From positions 164,257 to 228,256 of the forward strand of contig NZ_JADNRC010000008.1 in the NCBI RefSeq assembly GCF_015594725.1: DNA of 64,000 bases, in the 5' to 3' direction. This DNA comes from Flavobacterium sp. ALJ2 (GTDB lineage: Bacteria > Bacteroidota > Bacteroidia > Flavobacteriales > Flavobacteriaceae). Position numbers and translations under genes: made by a program. The stretch's first letter is position 1, and every line of letters starts with the position of its first letter. Below are positions 34,921 through 42,927 of the stretch, piece by piece. The notes below the pieces were generated by a model. It was not told the origin of the DNA and searched no databases. It saw only the letters and a list, made by a program, of their open reading frames with translations.

Positions 34921-36051
34921 ATGAAATTAGACAGAAAAGAAATCCTTAAAGCTTTAGAGACGATTACTATAGCTGGAGAAGGTAAGAATATGGTTGAAAG
35001 TGGAGCGGTTGCAAATGTTATTACTTTTGGTGATGAAGTTGTAGTCGATTTAGTTTTGCACACGCCAGCTATGCACATAAAAAAGCGTGCTGAGGATGAT
35101 ATTAAAAAAACGATTCATGATTTAGTTTCTGCAGACGCAAAAATTAAAGTAAATATTAAAGTTGAAACTCCTGAGAAAAACGAAATTAAAGGTCGTGCAA
35201 TACCAGGAATTAAAAATATTATTGCTGTAGCTTCAGGAAAAGGAGGAGTTGGTAAATCAACAGTTACAGCAAATTTGGCGGTTACATTAGCAAAGATGGG
35301 TTTTGCGGTTGGAGTATTAGACGCGGATATTTATGGGCCATCTATGCCAATTATGTTTGATGTAGAATCAGAAAAACCAGTTTCAATTTTGGTTGACGGT
35401 AAGTCAAAAATGAAGCCTATTGAAAGTTATGAAGTTAAAATTCTTTCTATCGGATTTTTTACTGCACCAAGTCAAGCGGTAATTTGGAGAGGACCAATGG
35501 CTTCTAAGGCATTAAATCAAATGATTTTTGATGCTGATTGGGGAGAGTTAGATTTTATGTTGATTGATTTACCTCCAGGTACAGGAGATATCCATCTTTC
35601 AATTATGCAATCGCTTCCTATAACTGGAGCAGTTGTTGTAAGTACTCCACAAGCTGTGGCTTTGGCAGATGCTAAAAAAGGAGTTTCGATGTTTATGCAA
35701 GATAACATCAATGTGCCTGTTTTAGGTATTATAGAAAATATGGCGTACTTTACACCAGAAGAATTGCCAGAGAATAAATATTATATCTTTGGAAAAGAAG
35801 GAGCTAAAAATTTAGCAGAAGATTTAGGAGTTCCGTTTTTAGGAGAAGTTCCAATCGTGCAGTCTATTCGTGAGGCTGGAGATTATGGGCGTCCTGCTGC
35901 CCTGCAAACCGCATCAGCTATCGAAACTGTTTTTGAGGAGATTACTAGAAATGTAGTGCAAGAAGTGGTAAATCGTAATGAGAGTTTACCTGTTACAGAA
36001 GCAATAAAAATTACAACAATGGCAGGATGTTCTGCAGTAAAGAAAAAATAA
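34921..36051 (+). CDS. apbC: Mrp/NBP35-type Fe-S cluster carrier ATPase
   Basis: The 376-residue protein has an N-terminal MIP18/DUF59 domain (about 1-85) and a ParA-like P-loop ATPase with the deviant Walker A ASGKGGVGKST (about residue 105) and LIDLPPGTGD. The only Cys near the end is in MAGCSAVKKK, so the classic CxxC of Fe-S carriers is not complete in this chain. Mrp/ApbC proteins load [4Fe-4S] clusters onto apo-enzymes. The downstream Nfu-type scaffold gene, and a ferredoxin gene beyond it, support an Fe-S role. Confidence 0.92.
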   Translation: MKLDRKEILKALETITIAGEGKNMVESGAVANVITFGDEVVVDLVLHTPAMHIKKRAEDDIKKTIHDLVSADAKIKVNIKVETPEKNEIKGRAIPGIKNIIAVASGKGGVGKSTVTANLAVTLAKMGFAVGVLDADIYGPSMPIMFDVESEKPVSILVDGKSKMKPIESYEVKILSIGFFTAPSQAVIWRGPMASKALNQMIFDADWGELDFMLIDLPPGTGDIHLSIMQSLPITGAVVVSTPQAVALADAKKGVSMFMQDNINVPVLGIIENMAYFTPEELPENKYYIFGKEGAKNLAEDLGVPFLGEVPIVQSIREAGDYGRPAALQTASAIETVFEEITRNVVQEVVNRNESLPVTEAIKITTMAGCSAVKKK

Positions 36052-36200
36052 ATTAGATAATTGTGATAATGAGATAAATTAGATAATTAAGTTATTACAT
36101 AATTAGCAGTTTTTGTAAAATTAGAGAGTTTTAACTTTCTGATATACAAATCCTCCTAATTATCTAAATGCGTATTTTCTAATTACTTCATTCTCTAATT
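36052..36200. repeat. AT-rich intergenic stretch with TTAGATAATT inverted repeats
   Basis: TTAGATAATT occurs at about 36053 and 36079, and its inverse AATTATCTAA at about 36157. The repeats could form an mRNA structure between mrp and nfu. Confidence 0.45.
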
Positions 36201-36212
36201 AATATTAAAATT

Positions 36213-36449
36213 ATGACAACAGAAGAATTAACAAATAATGTTTTAAAAGCTCTAGACGAAATCAGACCATTTCTGAATTCAGACGGTGGGGATATAACAT
36301 TAGTTTCTATAGAAGATGATAAGCATGTTAAGGTTCGTCTTGAAGGAGCCTGTACAAGCTGTAGTGTAAATCAAATGACACTTAAAGCAGGAGTAGAAAC
36401 TACAATTAAAAAGTTTGCTCCACAGATAGAAACCGTGGTAAATATTTAG
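36213..36449 (+). CDS. NifU C-terminal domain (Nfu-type) Fe-S scaffold
   Basis: The 78-residue protein is a stand-alone Nfu domain: RPFLNSDGGDITLVSIED near the N-terminus and the cluster-binding CTSCSVNQMTLKAGVE with its CxxC (about residues 51-54). Nfu proteins hold and transfer [4Fe-4S] clusters. It lies 160 bases after the Mrp-type carrier gene, fitting a joint role in Fe-S delivery. Confidence 0.93.
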   Translation: MTTEELTNNVLKALDEIRPFLNSDGGDITLVSIEDDKHVKVRLEGACTSCSVNQMTLKAGVETTIKKFAPQIETVVNI

Positions 36450-36730
36450 TTGTAGCAATTTTCTGTGATGAAGATAGTTGCTTTTTCTGGATTTATTCTA
36501 AGTTATTCATAAGTACTAATGAGAATGTTTAAGCATTCTTTTAGATAATCTCGATACATAGTAATATAGTTTAAAAACAGAAGGTGCGTTTGTCTAAAGT
36601 TGAAATTACTAATTCGTAAACAATTTTTAAATTGCGTAATCTTCAGTTAAGTGGTGGATTGGGTTGTTTTTGTTGAAAAAAAGTGTTAAGAATTAGGGGT
36701 TCTGTAATGGTGTTTAGTGTATATTTAGCT

Positions 36731-36738
36731 TAAATTTG
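36731..36738 (+). promoter_or_regulatory. -7 box (TAAATTTG) that decides the start of the next gene
   Basis: TAAATTTG lies 24 bases before the ATG at 36763. The in-frame TTG at 36736 falls inside this box and cannot be the start. The rest of the gap 36450-36762 shows no other feature. Confidence 0.6.
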
Positions 36739-36762
36739 CGATATAACCTAAATCTTACATTT

Positions 36763-37236
36763 ATGAATAATTATTATAAGCTAATCGTTCTGTTGATTTT
36801 TACTTCTACTAGTTATGCCCAACAAATGAATGAAAACCTATATGTCGATAAGGCATGGGTAAATGAATATGAAGTTTGGTCGGATTTTAATTATGAAGGC
36901 CAAATTGTTATTTCTCAAATGACTGAAGAAGGGAGTTTGAAAATTTATAATTATGATTTTTTGTTTGATTTTTGTGATGGAAAAGCTAATTTTTTAAATA
37001 AACAAAGTTATGCAGTTGCTGAGTTTTCTCATCCTCGTAAAATTAAAACAACAAAAGATAAACAAGGTATCGTAAATTCTACCTACGAAGGTACACTAAT
37101 CCTTCAAAACGATAAAGATTATTATTCTGTTATTGCTATAGTTACAATATTGCAAAAAGACAGTGTTTTAGGTCTTAAGATGCATCTAAAAGACACATCC
37201 AAAGAATATGCATTTAGTTTTAAACCGAGCAATTAG
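36763..37236 (+). CDS. Exported hypothetical protein (157 aa)
   Basis: From the ATG at 36763 the protein begins with a signal peptide (MNNYYKLIVLLIFTSTSYAQ) and continues as a compact beta-rich domain of about 135 residues, without Cys pairs beyond a single FCDG. I recognise no family. It sits between Fe-S genes but has its own -7 box, so functional linkage is not implied. It may be a periplasmic or outer-surface protein. Confidence 0.65.
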   Translation: MNNYYKLIVLLIFTSTSYAQQMNENLYVDKAWVNEYEVWSDFNYEGQIVISQMTEEGSLKIYNYDFLFDFCDGKANFLNKQSYAVAEFSHPRKIKTTKDKQGIVNSTYEGTLILQNDKDYYSVIAIVTILQKDSVLGLKMHLKDTSKEYAFSFKPSN

Positions 37237-37255
37237 TATTTTGTAAAAGATAATG

Positions 37256-37263
37256 TATTTTTG
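37256..37263 (+). promoter_or_regulatory. -7 box (TATTTTTG) for the ferredoxin gene
   Basis: TATTTTTG matches TAnnTTTG, 45 bases before the ATG at 37309. Confidence 0.5.
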
Positions 37264-37308
37264 TTGTATTAAAAATGCGTTAATAATCAAAATTCCGATA
37301 ATTTAAAA

Positions 37309-37626
37309 ATGGATGTATTAATAAAGATTAAAGATAGAGAGGGAGTTGTTCATGAACTACAAGCCCCAACTGATATGGCAATGAATGTAATGGAATTGTG
37401 TAAAGCTTATGAGCTTCCTGTAGAAGGGACTTGTGGCGGAATGGCAATGTGTGCTTCTTGTCAGTGTTATGTGTTGAATGATGTTGAATTGCCAGAGATG
37501 GGAGATGAGGAAGAGGCAATGCTTTCAGAGGCTTTTTATGTTAAGTCTAATAGTCGTTTAGGTTGTCAAATACCAATTACGGAAAGTTTAGAAGGATTAG
37601 AACTAGAGTTAGCCCCAGAATATTAA
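37309..37626 (+). CDS. [2Fe-2S] ferredoxin, adrenodoxin-like
   Basis: The 105-residue protein has the cluster ligands arranged as in adrenodoxin-type ferredoxins: CGGMAMCASC (Cys42, Cys48, Cys51) and a distal Cys in SRLGCQIPI (about residue 86). It is acidic (EMGDEEEAM), as expected for an electron donor that docks on basic partners. Such ferredoxins serve Fe-S assembly or monooxygenases. The nearby Mrp and Nfu genes favour the former, but this is inference. A bidirectional terminator follows. Confidence 0.93.
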   Translation: MDVLIKIKDREGVVHELQAPTDMAMNVMELCKAYELPVEGTCGGMAMCASCQCYVLNDVELPEMGDEEEAMLSEAFYVKSNSRLGCQIPITESLEGLELELAPEY

Positions 37627-37637
37627 AAATAAAGTAT

Positions 37638-37667
37638 AAAGCGAGGAAATTTTTCTCGCTTTTTTTA
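37638..37667. terminator. Bidirectional terminator between ferredoxin and GDSL genes
   Basis: AAAGCGAG pairs with CTCGCTTT around a 9-base loop, with T-runs on the plus strand. Confidence 0.85.
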
Positions 37668-38414
37668 TTCTTTATATGTAAATTTTACTTTTGGCAAAAT
37701 GCGCTCAACAAATAAGGTGTATGCTGATTGTGATGGATGTAATCCATCTTGAGTAACTAAACTTGGATTTGATAATCCTTGTCGTGTAATATCAGTTATT
37801 GAGATAAATATGATATTATTGTTTTTGCAATAATTTTCTGCAAAAGCATTGTATTTGTCTATTTCTAGTGAGATTTGTTTGTTGTTATATGCAGATGATT
37901 GCCCGAAAGGAGTATAAGCATAGTCAGGTATAGAAATAACGATAACATTAGACTTTTCTTCTTTTGCTAAAGTAATGGCTTTATTTACCAATTCAGGAAA
38001 TTCTTTTTCATATACAGAAAAAGGGATGTTTTGAAATTGATTATTAACACCTATCAATAGTGTTACTAAGTCGTAATTTGAGCCATGATTCTCAGTATTA
38101 ATAGCCGATAATAAGTTGGATGTTGTCCAGCCTGTTTTTGCAATTATTTTTAGCGAAAAAGAAGTTGCTGGGTATGTATTCGATAGGTTGCGTTGTAATT
38201 GTTCAGGATAGTTGCAGGTTTCGCATACGCTTTGACCAATTGTATAGCTATCGCCAAGGGCTAAATAGTTTATTGTTTTTGGAACGAGAGGTGGCGTTGT
38301 AGTTACAGGTGGAACAATAGCTGTAGGTGCTTTAGGTGTTTCGCTTTCAGAATCACAGCTAATCGTAGGAATTACGATTAAAAGTGTAAGTATTATTTTG
38401 AATACATTTTTCAT
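37665..38414 (-). CDS. SGNH/GDSL-type esterase lipoprotein
   Basis: The 249-residue protein has a lipobox (VIPTISC, Cys20) and a Pro/Thr-rich linker. An SGNH hydrolase domain follows with block I GDSYTIG (Ser near residue 56), block III IGVNNQ and the catalytic block V DGLHPS near the C-terminus. These enzymes hydrolyse esters, for example acetyl groups on sugars or lipids, here at the cell envelope. The substrate is not predictable. It converges on the ferredoxin gene and lies 65 bases downstream of the DUF3050 gene. Confidence 0.9.
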   Translation of the reverse strand: MKNVFKIILTLLIVIPTISCDSESETPKAPTAIVPPVTTTPPLVPKTINYLALGDSYTIGQSVCETCNYPEQLQRNLSNTYPATSFSLKIIAKTGWTTSNLLSAINTENHGSNYDLVTLLIGVNNQFQNIPFSVYEKEFPELVNKAITLAKEEKSNVIVISIPDYAYTPFGQSSAYNNKQISLEIDKYNAFAENYCKNNNIIFISITDITRQGLSNPSLVTQDGLHPSQSAYTLFVERILPKVKFTYKE

Positions 38415-38479
38415 AATAGGATTATTAAGATATTCGTAGTTTTCTCAATAATACTTACGCTAAAAAAGTTGTTTTGGTT

Positions 38480-39262
38480 TTATACCATTTCGATTTTTAT
38501 GCTAATTTCTTCTTCGATGGCGTTCCATAACCCAATCCTTTTTTCTAGTGACAGAATAGATATTTCTTGAACTTCAGACCATTTTTTCGGATCATTTTCA
38601 CATAAATCAGTAATCATTTTCATTGCCATAGGACCGTGCTCATCTGCATCAAGCTCAATATGTCTTTCAAAGTAGTATATTAGTTTACTTAAATCTGTGT
38701 TAGGAAAGTTTTCTTGAAAATTTTTTAAAATTGCTGTAAACATATTCGGAATCAAGTCTTCTCTTCCGAAGGTAAAAGCTGCGGCAATTTGATGCGGTTT
38801 TCCTTCTTCAATTACTCTAAAAGTAAAGTCTAAAAAAGCTTTAATATTAGGGTGTAATTGGCTTTGTTTTATTGCAACAAAAATATTTTGTAAAGAATTT
38901 ATTTCATGTAAAAAGCCTTCGATTTTTTTTGTATTTGCTCCGCAATCTTCCATTGCATCAAGATACATTTCGTAGTGACTTTGGCGACGACCATCAATAC
39001 TTAAGTCAGTTTCTTCGGCTAATACAATCTCATTAATTAGATATCTAATTTCCGGGTTTTTACTTGCAAACCAAGGTGTTGTTGTGCATGTAAGTTTTGC
39101 TTGTAATGCTTTTAATAATGACATAAAGTCCCAAACAGCATATACATGACTTTCTAGAAAGCAATGTAAGTCATCTATGGTTTGGATTTTTTTATATAGA
39201 GGATGTTGTAATAAAAGATCTTTTTGAGGTTGAATGCTATTGTTTATAGTTTCAATATTCAT
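38480..39262 (-). CDS. DUF3050 protein (heme-oxygenase-like fold)
   Basis: The 260-residue all-helical protein resembles the DUF3050 family. The N-terminal HPLYKKIQTIDDLHCFLESH leads into VYAVWDFMSLLKALQ. Acidic/His positions occur in VLAEETD, FGREDLIP and YFERHIELDADEHGPMAM, a pattern typical of heme-oxygenase-like diiron proteins. The EETD and HIELDADEH motifs could bind metal. The biochemical role of DUF3050 is not established. Its -7 box overlaps the terminator region of the upstream acyl-CoA dehydrogenase gene. Confidence 0.8.
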   Translation of the reverse strand: MNIETINNSIQPQKDLLLQHPLYKKIQTIDDLHCFLESHVYAVWDFMSLLKALQAKLTCTTTPWFASKNPEIRYLINEIVLAEETDLSIDGRRQSHYEMYLDAMEDCGANTKKIEGFLHEINSLQNIFVAIKQSQLHPNIKAFLDFTFRVIEEGKPHQIAAAFTFGREDLIPNMFTAILKNFQENFPNTDLSKLIYYFERHIELDADEHGPMAMKMITDLCENDPKKWSEVQEISILSLEKRIGLWNAIEEEISIKIEMV

Positions 39263-39277
39263 GGTGGTATTTTTTTA

Positions 39278-39285
39278 CAAATATA
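39278..39285 (-). promoter_or_regulatory. -7 box (TATATTTG, minus strand) for the DUF3050 gene
   Basis: The minus strand reads TATATTTG ending 15 bases before the ATG at 39262, directly after the preceding terminator stem. Confidence 0.6.
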
Positions 39286-39314
39286 AAAAAGCTTCTTGTT
39301 TAGAAGAAGCTTTT
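39286..39314 (-). terminator. Terminator of the glutaryl-CoA dehydrogenase gene
   Basis: AAAAGCTTCTTCT and AGAAGCTTTTT on the minus strand form a stem of about 11 bp with a tiny loop and a T-run that merges with the next -7 box. Confidence 0.8.
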
Positions 39315-39348
39315 AAATTGTTTTTATATATATATTAATAGATGTTTT

Positions 39349-40527
39349 CTATTTAAAAGCAGGAATTCCAGTAATATCCATTCCGGTAATTAGTAAATGA
39401 ATGTCATGAGTTCCTTCATATGTAATAACACTTTCTAGATTCATCATGTGACGCATGATCGAGTATTCGCCAGTAATTCCCATTCCTCCTAATATTTGTC
39501 TAGCTTCACGAGCAATTTTAATTGCCATATCGACATTATTTCTTTTTGCCATCGAAATTTGAGCAGTTGTTGCTCTTCCTTCGTTTCTTAAAACTCCTAA
39601 ACGCCAAGTTAATAATTGAGCTTTTGTAATTTCGGTAATCATTTCGGCTAATTTTTTTTGTTGCAATTGAGTTCCTGCTATAGGTTTGTCGAACTGGATT
39701 CTTTCTTTAGCATATCTTAGGGCTGTATCATAACAATCCATTGCTGCTCCAATTGCTCCCCATGCAATTCCATAGCGAGCCGAATCTAAGCATCCTAATG
39801 GGGCTCCTAATCCAGATTTGTTTGGTAATAAGTTTTCTTTAGGGATTTTTACATTATCAAAGATCAATTCTCCAGTAGATGATGCGCGAAGTGACCATTT
39901 ATTATGAGTTTCTGGTGTTGTAAATCCTTCCATGCCACGTTCTACGATTAAACCGTGTATTCTTCCTTCTTCGTTTTTTGCCCAAACAACTGCGATATCT
40001 GCAAAAGGAGCATTTGAGATCCACATTTTAGCTCCGTTTAATAAATAATGGTCTCCCATATCTTTGAAGTTGGTAATCATACTTCCAGGGTCAGAACCAT
40101 AATTAGGTTCTGTTAATCCAAAACAGCCTATAAATTCGCCAGTGGCAAGTTTAGGTAAATATTTCATTCTTTGTTCTTCGTTTCCATATTTCCAGATAGG
40201 ATACATTACTAATGAAGATTGAACAGATGAAGTGGATCGTACTCCCGAATCACCACGTTCTATTTCTTGCATAATTAAGCCGTAAGAAATTTGATCTAGT
40301 CCAGCTCCACCGTATTCAACAGGTATATAAGGGCCAAAACCGCCTATTTCTCCTAAGCCTTTTATGATTTGTTTTGGGAATTCAGCTTTTTGCGCAAATT
40401 CTTCAATAATAGGAGATACTTCTCTTTTTACCCATGCTCGGGCTGAATCTCTTACGAGTTTATGTTCGTCGGTTAATAAGTCATCTAGGTTATAATAATC
40501 TGGGGCTTGAAATAGGTCTGGTTTCAT
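39349..40527 (-). CDS. Acyl-CoA dehydrogenase, glutaryl-CoA dehydrogenase type
   Basis: The 392-residue flavoenzyme has the acyl-CoA dehydrogenase signatures GCFGLTEPNYGSDPGSM (about 135-151) and ILGGMGITGEYSIMRHMMN. The catalytic Glu lies in VITYEGTHDIHLL near residue 372. The N-terminal segment and RSTSSVQSSLVMYPI match the glutaryl-CoA dehydrogenase group, which oxidises and decarboxylates glutaryl-CoA to crotonyl-CoA in lysine/tryptophan breakdown. No partner genes are adjacent. It has its own promoter and terminator. Confidence 0.9.
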   Translation of the reverse strand: MKPDLFQAPDYYNLDDLLTDEHKLVRDSARAWVKREVSPIIEEFAQKAEFPKQIIKGLGEIGGFGPYIPVEYGGAGLDQISYGLIMQEIERGDSGVRSTSSVQSSLVMYPIWKYGNEEQRMKYLPKLATGEFIGCFGLTEPNYGSDPGSMITNFKDMGDHYLLNGAKMWISNAPFADIAVVWAKNEEGRIHGLIVERGMEGFTTPETHNKWSLRASSTGELIFDNVKIPKENLLPNKSGLGAPLGCLDSARYGIAWGAIGAAMDCYDTALRYAKERIQFDKPIAGTQLQQKKLAEMITEITKAQLLTWRLGVLRNEGRATTAQISMAKRNNVDMAIKIAREARQILGGMGITGEYSIMRHMMNLESVITYEGTHDIHLLITGMDITGIPAFK

Positions 40528-40549
40528 AATTTATGTTTTTTTTCTAGAA

Positions 40550-40582
40550 CAAATTTACACAATATAGATATAACAAAACAAA
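40550..40582 (-). promoter_or_regulatory. Promoter of the glutaryl-CoA dehydrogenase gene
   Basis: The minus strand carries TAAATTTG (40557 to 40550) with TTTG elements 16 and 21 bases upstream, close to the TTTG-N19-TAnnTTTG pattern of this phylum. Confidence 0.6.
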
Positions 40583-40668
40583 AGTAAATTGTTATATTTT
40601 TTAGGGATTTAGAAATAATAATCAAAATTAAATTGTGATTGTTTTATATATTCTGTTGTAAATTAGTA

Positions 40669-40699
40669 TTTGCTTATTAGTATTAATGAACTAAATTTG
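40669..40699 (+). promoter_or_regulatory. Promoter TTTG-N19-TAAATTTG of the TPR-AraC regulator gene
   Basis: TTTG at 40669-40672 and TAAATTTG at 40692-40699 are separated by exactly 19 bases, a full match to the Bacteroidota consensus. The ATG is 25 bases downstream. Confidence 0.85.
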
Positions 40700-40723
40700 G
40701 GATAATTCAAAACTAAATAGTTA

Positions 40724-42490
40724 ATGAAATTTGTTAAATGCCTCTTGTTTTTTTTTATTACAAGTGCTGTTTTTTCTCAGGAAAATTCTCGGCTAAGCTC
40801 TAAAGTGTATGCCCTGTTACAAGATAAAGTAAGAGCATCTGCAAATTCTAATGTAGATAGCGCTTTTGTTTTCGTAAATAAAATAGAGAAATCAGGAGAC
40901 TATTCACATAAAACTTTTGCGAGTGGCGCAAAAGCTTATTTGTATCAACTTAAAGATGATAGTATTAAATCAAAGCGTTATTATGAACAAGCTTTTAAGT
41001 TTTTGGGAATAGTTAAACAGTCAAAAGAAAAGAGAATATTAAATGCCGATTTATTAAATTATGGAGGACTTATAGATTGGAGGAAGAATAATCTAAAAGC
41101 AGCCTTCGATAAGTTTGAGAAAGGATTAACCATTGTTAAGAGGGAGAATGATCAGATACGAATGGTGAAATTTTATATGAATATTTCATTAATTAATATA
41201 GAAGTAGGTAATTATAAAGCAGCAATTTTATCTTTAAAAAAATCAAACAAGATAACGGATGAATTAAAGTATTCATTTTCAGAAGAAAAATTTACAAATT
41301 ACAAGAGTAATATTAATTTTAATTTAGGACGTGCTTTTGAGAAGGCTTATGGGAAAAATTATTCTAATCCCAAGTTTTTGGATTCTGCGGAATATTATTA
41401 CACAAAGGCAATTTTATATTCTAAAAATTATTTAAATACAAAGCTAAACTCTAAAATGAGTTTAGGGAATATTTATTATATGAAGAATGATTTTCCTAAT
41501 GCTGAGAAAGTGTATTATGATGTTTTGTTGTATAGTAAAGAAAATAATTTGCAGCCAGAACTTTTTATTGCTAGCTATAATTTAGGAAGTCTTTTTTTTG
41601 ATACCAAAGAGTACGATAAATCACTGTATTTTTTTAAAAAAGTAGATTCAATTTATCAAATGAATAAGGTTAATGACTTGTATTATGTAAATTCTAATTA
41701 TTATCTGGCTAAGATTTATACCATTAAAAATAACCCTCAAGAGGCATTGAAATGTTCAGAGAAATATTTTGATAAGTTTGAGCAAATTCAGTCAAAATTA
41801 GACAATGAGGTTCAGGAGGTTAACTTTCGGCTAGGAAATGTGAATGTCAGAAAAGATATGGAGGAGCTTCAGGCCAAAAATCAAAATAAAATTAGGTTTT
41901 GGAATCTGATGGTTTTTCTTTTTACAGGAGTGCTGTTAGTTTTAATTGTTTTGTATGCAAAGAGTATCAAGAAAAAAAGAGAGACTGATAGAAAGGCAAA
42001 TGCTTTAATTGAAGAATATAAGCAAAGGCTAGAATTAAAAGAAGTGCTTTCAGAGGATATGAACAAAGAGGAAGCAATCACGGAGAGTATGCCAAAAGCG
42101 GTTGCTAAAATGAATCTAGACTTAGAGAAGGAAGAAGAAATTTATGAAAAATTAAAGCAGTTAGAAAAGAAGCATTACTATCTGAATTCAGATTTTACTC
42201 AACAATCTGTAGCCAAAAAAATTAAAACAAACACAAGCTATTTGTCTTATGTTGTCAATAAGAGATTTAGTAAGACTTTTAGTGAATACTCCAATGAATT
42301 AAAGATTAATTATGTTATAAACGAATTGATTACAAATTCAAAATATCGAAAATATTCAACACAGGCACTTGCCGAGAGCGTAGGTTTTAAGAATGCTATT
42401 TCTTTTACGAAATCATTTAGTAAAAGAACTGGAGTAACGCCAACCCAGTTTACTAAAAAATTAGAAACTACAAATTTTTTAAAAGAATAA
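40724..42490 (+). CDS. TPR-containing membrane regulator with AraC-type HTH
   Basis: The 588-residue protein has a signal peptide (MKFVKCLLFFFITSAVFSQ) and periplasmic TPR-like helical repeats (about 60-370). One membrane helix follows (about 393-413), then a cytoplasmic linker and a C-terminal AraC-type DNA-binding domain with QSVAKKIKTNTSYLSYVVNK and ALAESVGFKNAISFTKSFSK. Such proteins sense envelope signals and act directly on promoters. It lies just upstream of the peptide-secretion cluster on the same strand as most of its genes and could regulate it. Only position supports that link. It has a textbook promoter. Confidence 0.88.
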   Translation: MKFVKCLLFFFITSAVFSQENSRLSSKVYALLQDKVRASANSNVDSAFVFVNKIEKSGDYSHKTFASGAKAYLYQLKDDSIKSKRYYEQAFKFLGIVKQSKEKRILNADLLNYGGLIDWRKNNLKAAFDKFEKGLTIVKRENDQIRMVKFYMNISLINIEVGNYKAAILSLKKSNKITDELKYSFSEEKFTNYKSNINFNLGRAFEKAYGKNYSNPKFLDSAEYYYTKAILYSKNYLNTKLNSKMSLGNIYYMKNDFPNAEKVYYDVLLYSKENNLQPELFIASYNLGSLFFDTKEYDKSLYFFKKVDSIYQMNKVNDLYYVNSNYYLAKIYTIKNNPQEALKCSEKYFDKFEQIQSKLDNEVQEVNFRLGNVNVRKDMEELQAKNQNKIRFWNLMVFLFTGVLLVLIVLYAKSIKKKRETDRKANALIEEYKQRLELKEVLSEDMNKEEAITESMPKAVAKMNLDLEKEEEIYEKLKQLEKKHYYLNSDFTQQSVAKKIKTNTSYLSYVVNKRFSKTFSEYSNELKINYVINELITNSKYRKYSTQALAESVGFKNAISFTKSFSKRTGVTPTQFTKKLETTNFLKE

Positions 42491-42517
42491 AGTTGTAGTT
42501 TCTAATTTGTCTTTTAA

Positions 42518-42676
42518 TTAGGATTGCCCTGGAGGCTTCACTGTCCCAGGAGGGTCAGTTACTGGTAGAGTAATGGTGCCATCTTTTGGATCTTCACCTC
42601 CAATAATCATTTTGTAATGTTTTTTCGAAAGTTCGTTTTTTTTAAAATAATTTAATTTAAAGGGGGGCTTTTTCAT
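42518..42676 (-). CDS. Double-glycine leader peptide, Pro-rich core, no Cys (52 aa)
   Basis: This 52-codon gene on the opposite strand encodes a basic leader with ELSKKHYKMIIGG (GG at residues 26-27) and a 25-residue core rich in Pro, Thr and Asp (EDPKDGTITLPV..., ending PPGQS) without Cys. The ELSK...GG pattern is typical of Bacteroidota peptide precursors processed by C39 peptidases. Its own -7 box TAATTTTG (minus strand, 42705 to 42698) leaves a 15-base leader. It is probably exported by the C39 transporter encoded downstream, but its core differs from the five Cys-rich siblings, so its fate may differ. Confidence 0.7.
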   Translation of the reverse strand: MKKPPFKLNYFKKNELSKKHYKMIIGGEDPKDGTITLPVTDPPGTVKPPGQS

Positions 42677-42697
42677 AAGTTTTATTTGTTAGAATAT

Positions 42698-42705
42698 CAA
42701 AATTA
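42698..42705 (-). promoter_or_regulatory. -7 box (TAATTTTG, minus strand) of the 52-aa peptide gene
   Basis: TAATTTTG on the minus strand lies 22 bases before the ATG at 42676, supporting expression of this short gene. Confidence 0.6.
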
Positions 42706-42927
42706 TGGAAAAGACGTAGCGATTAATTAGATTGTAGGTTTGGAAATAATTACTAACTATTTTTTTTCTTAATGTCGTGCAATACAGCTAATTGTGTGTT
42801 TTTTGTGTGCTTAACTATTTATAAATTATGTATTCATCTTTTTTTAAAATTTAGAAATTTAACTTTTTTTATCTGAAAGATTATTAATATTTGTGATGTT
42901 CCTTTTTATAATAATTAAGATTATGCT

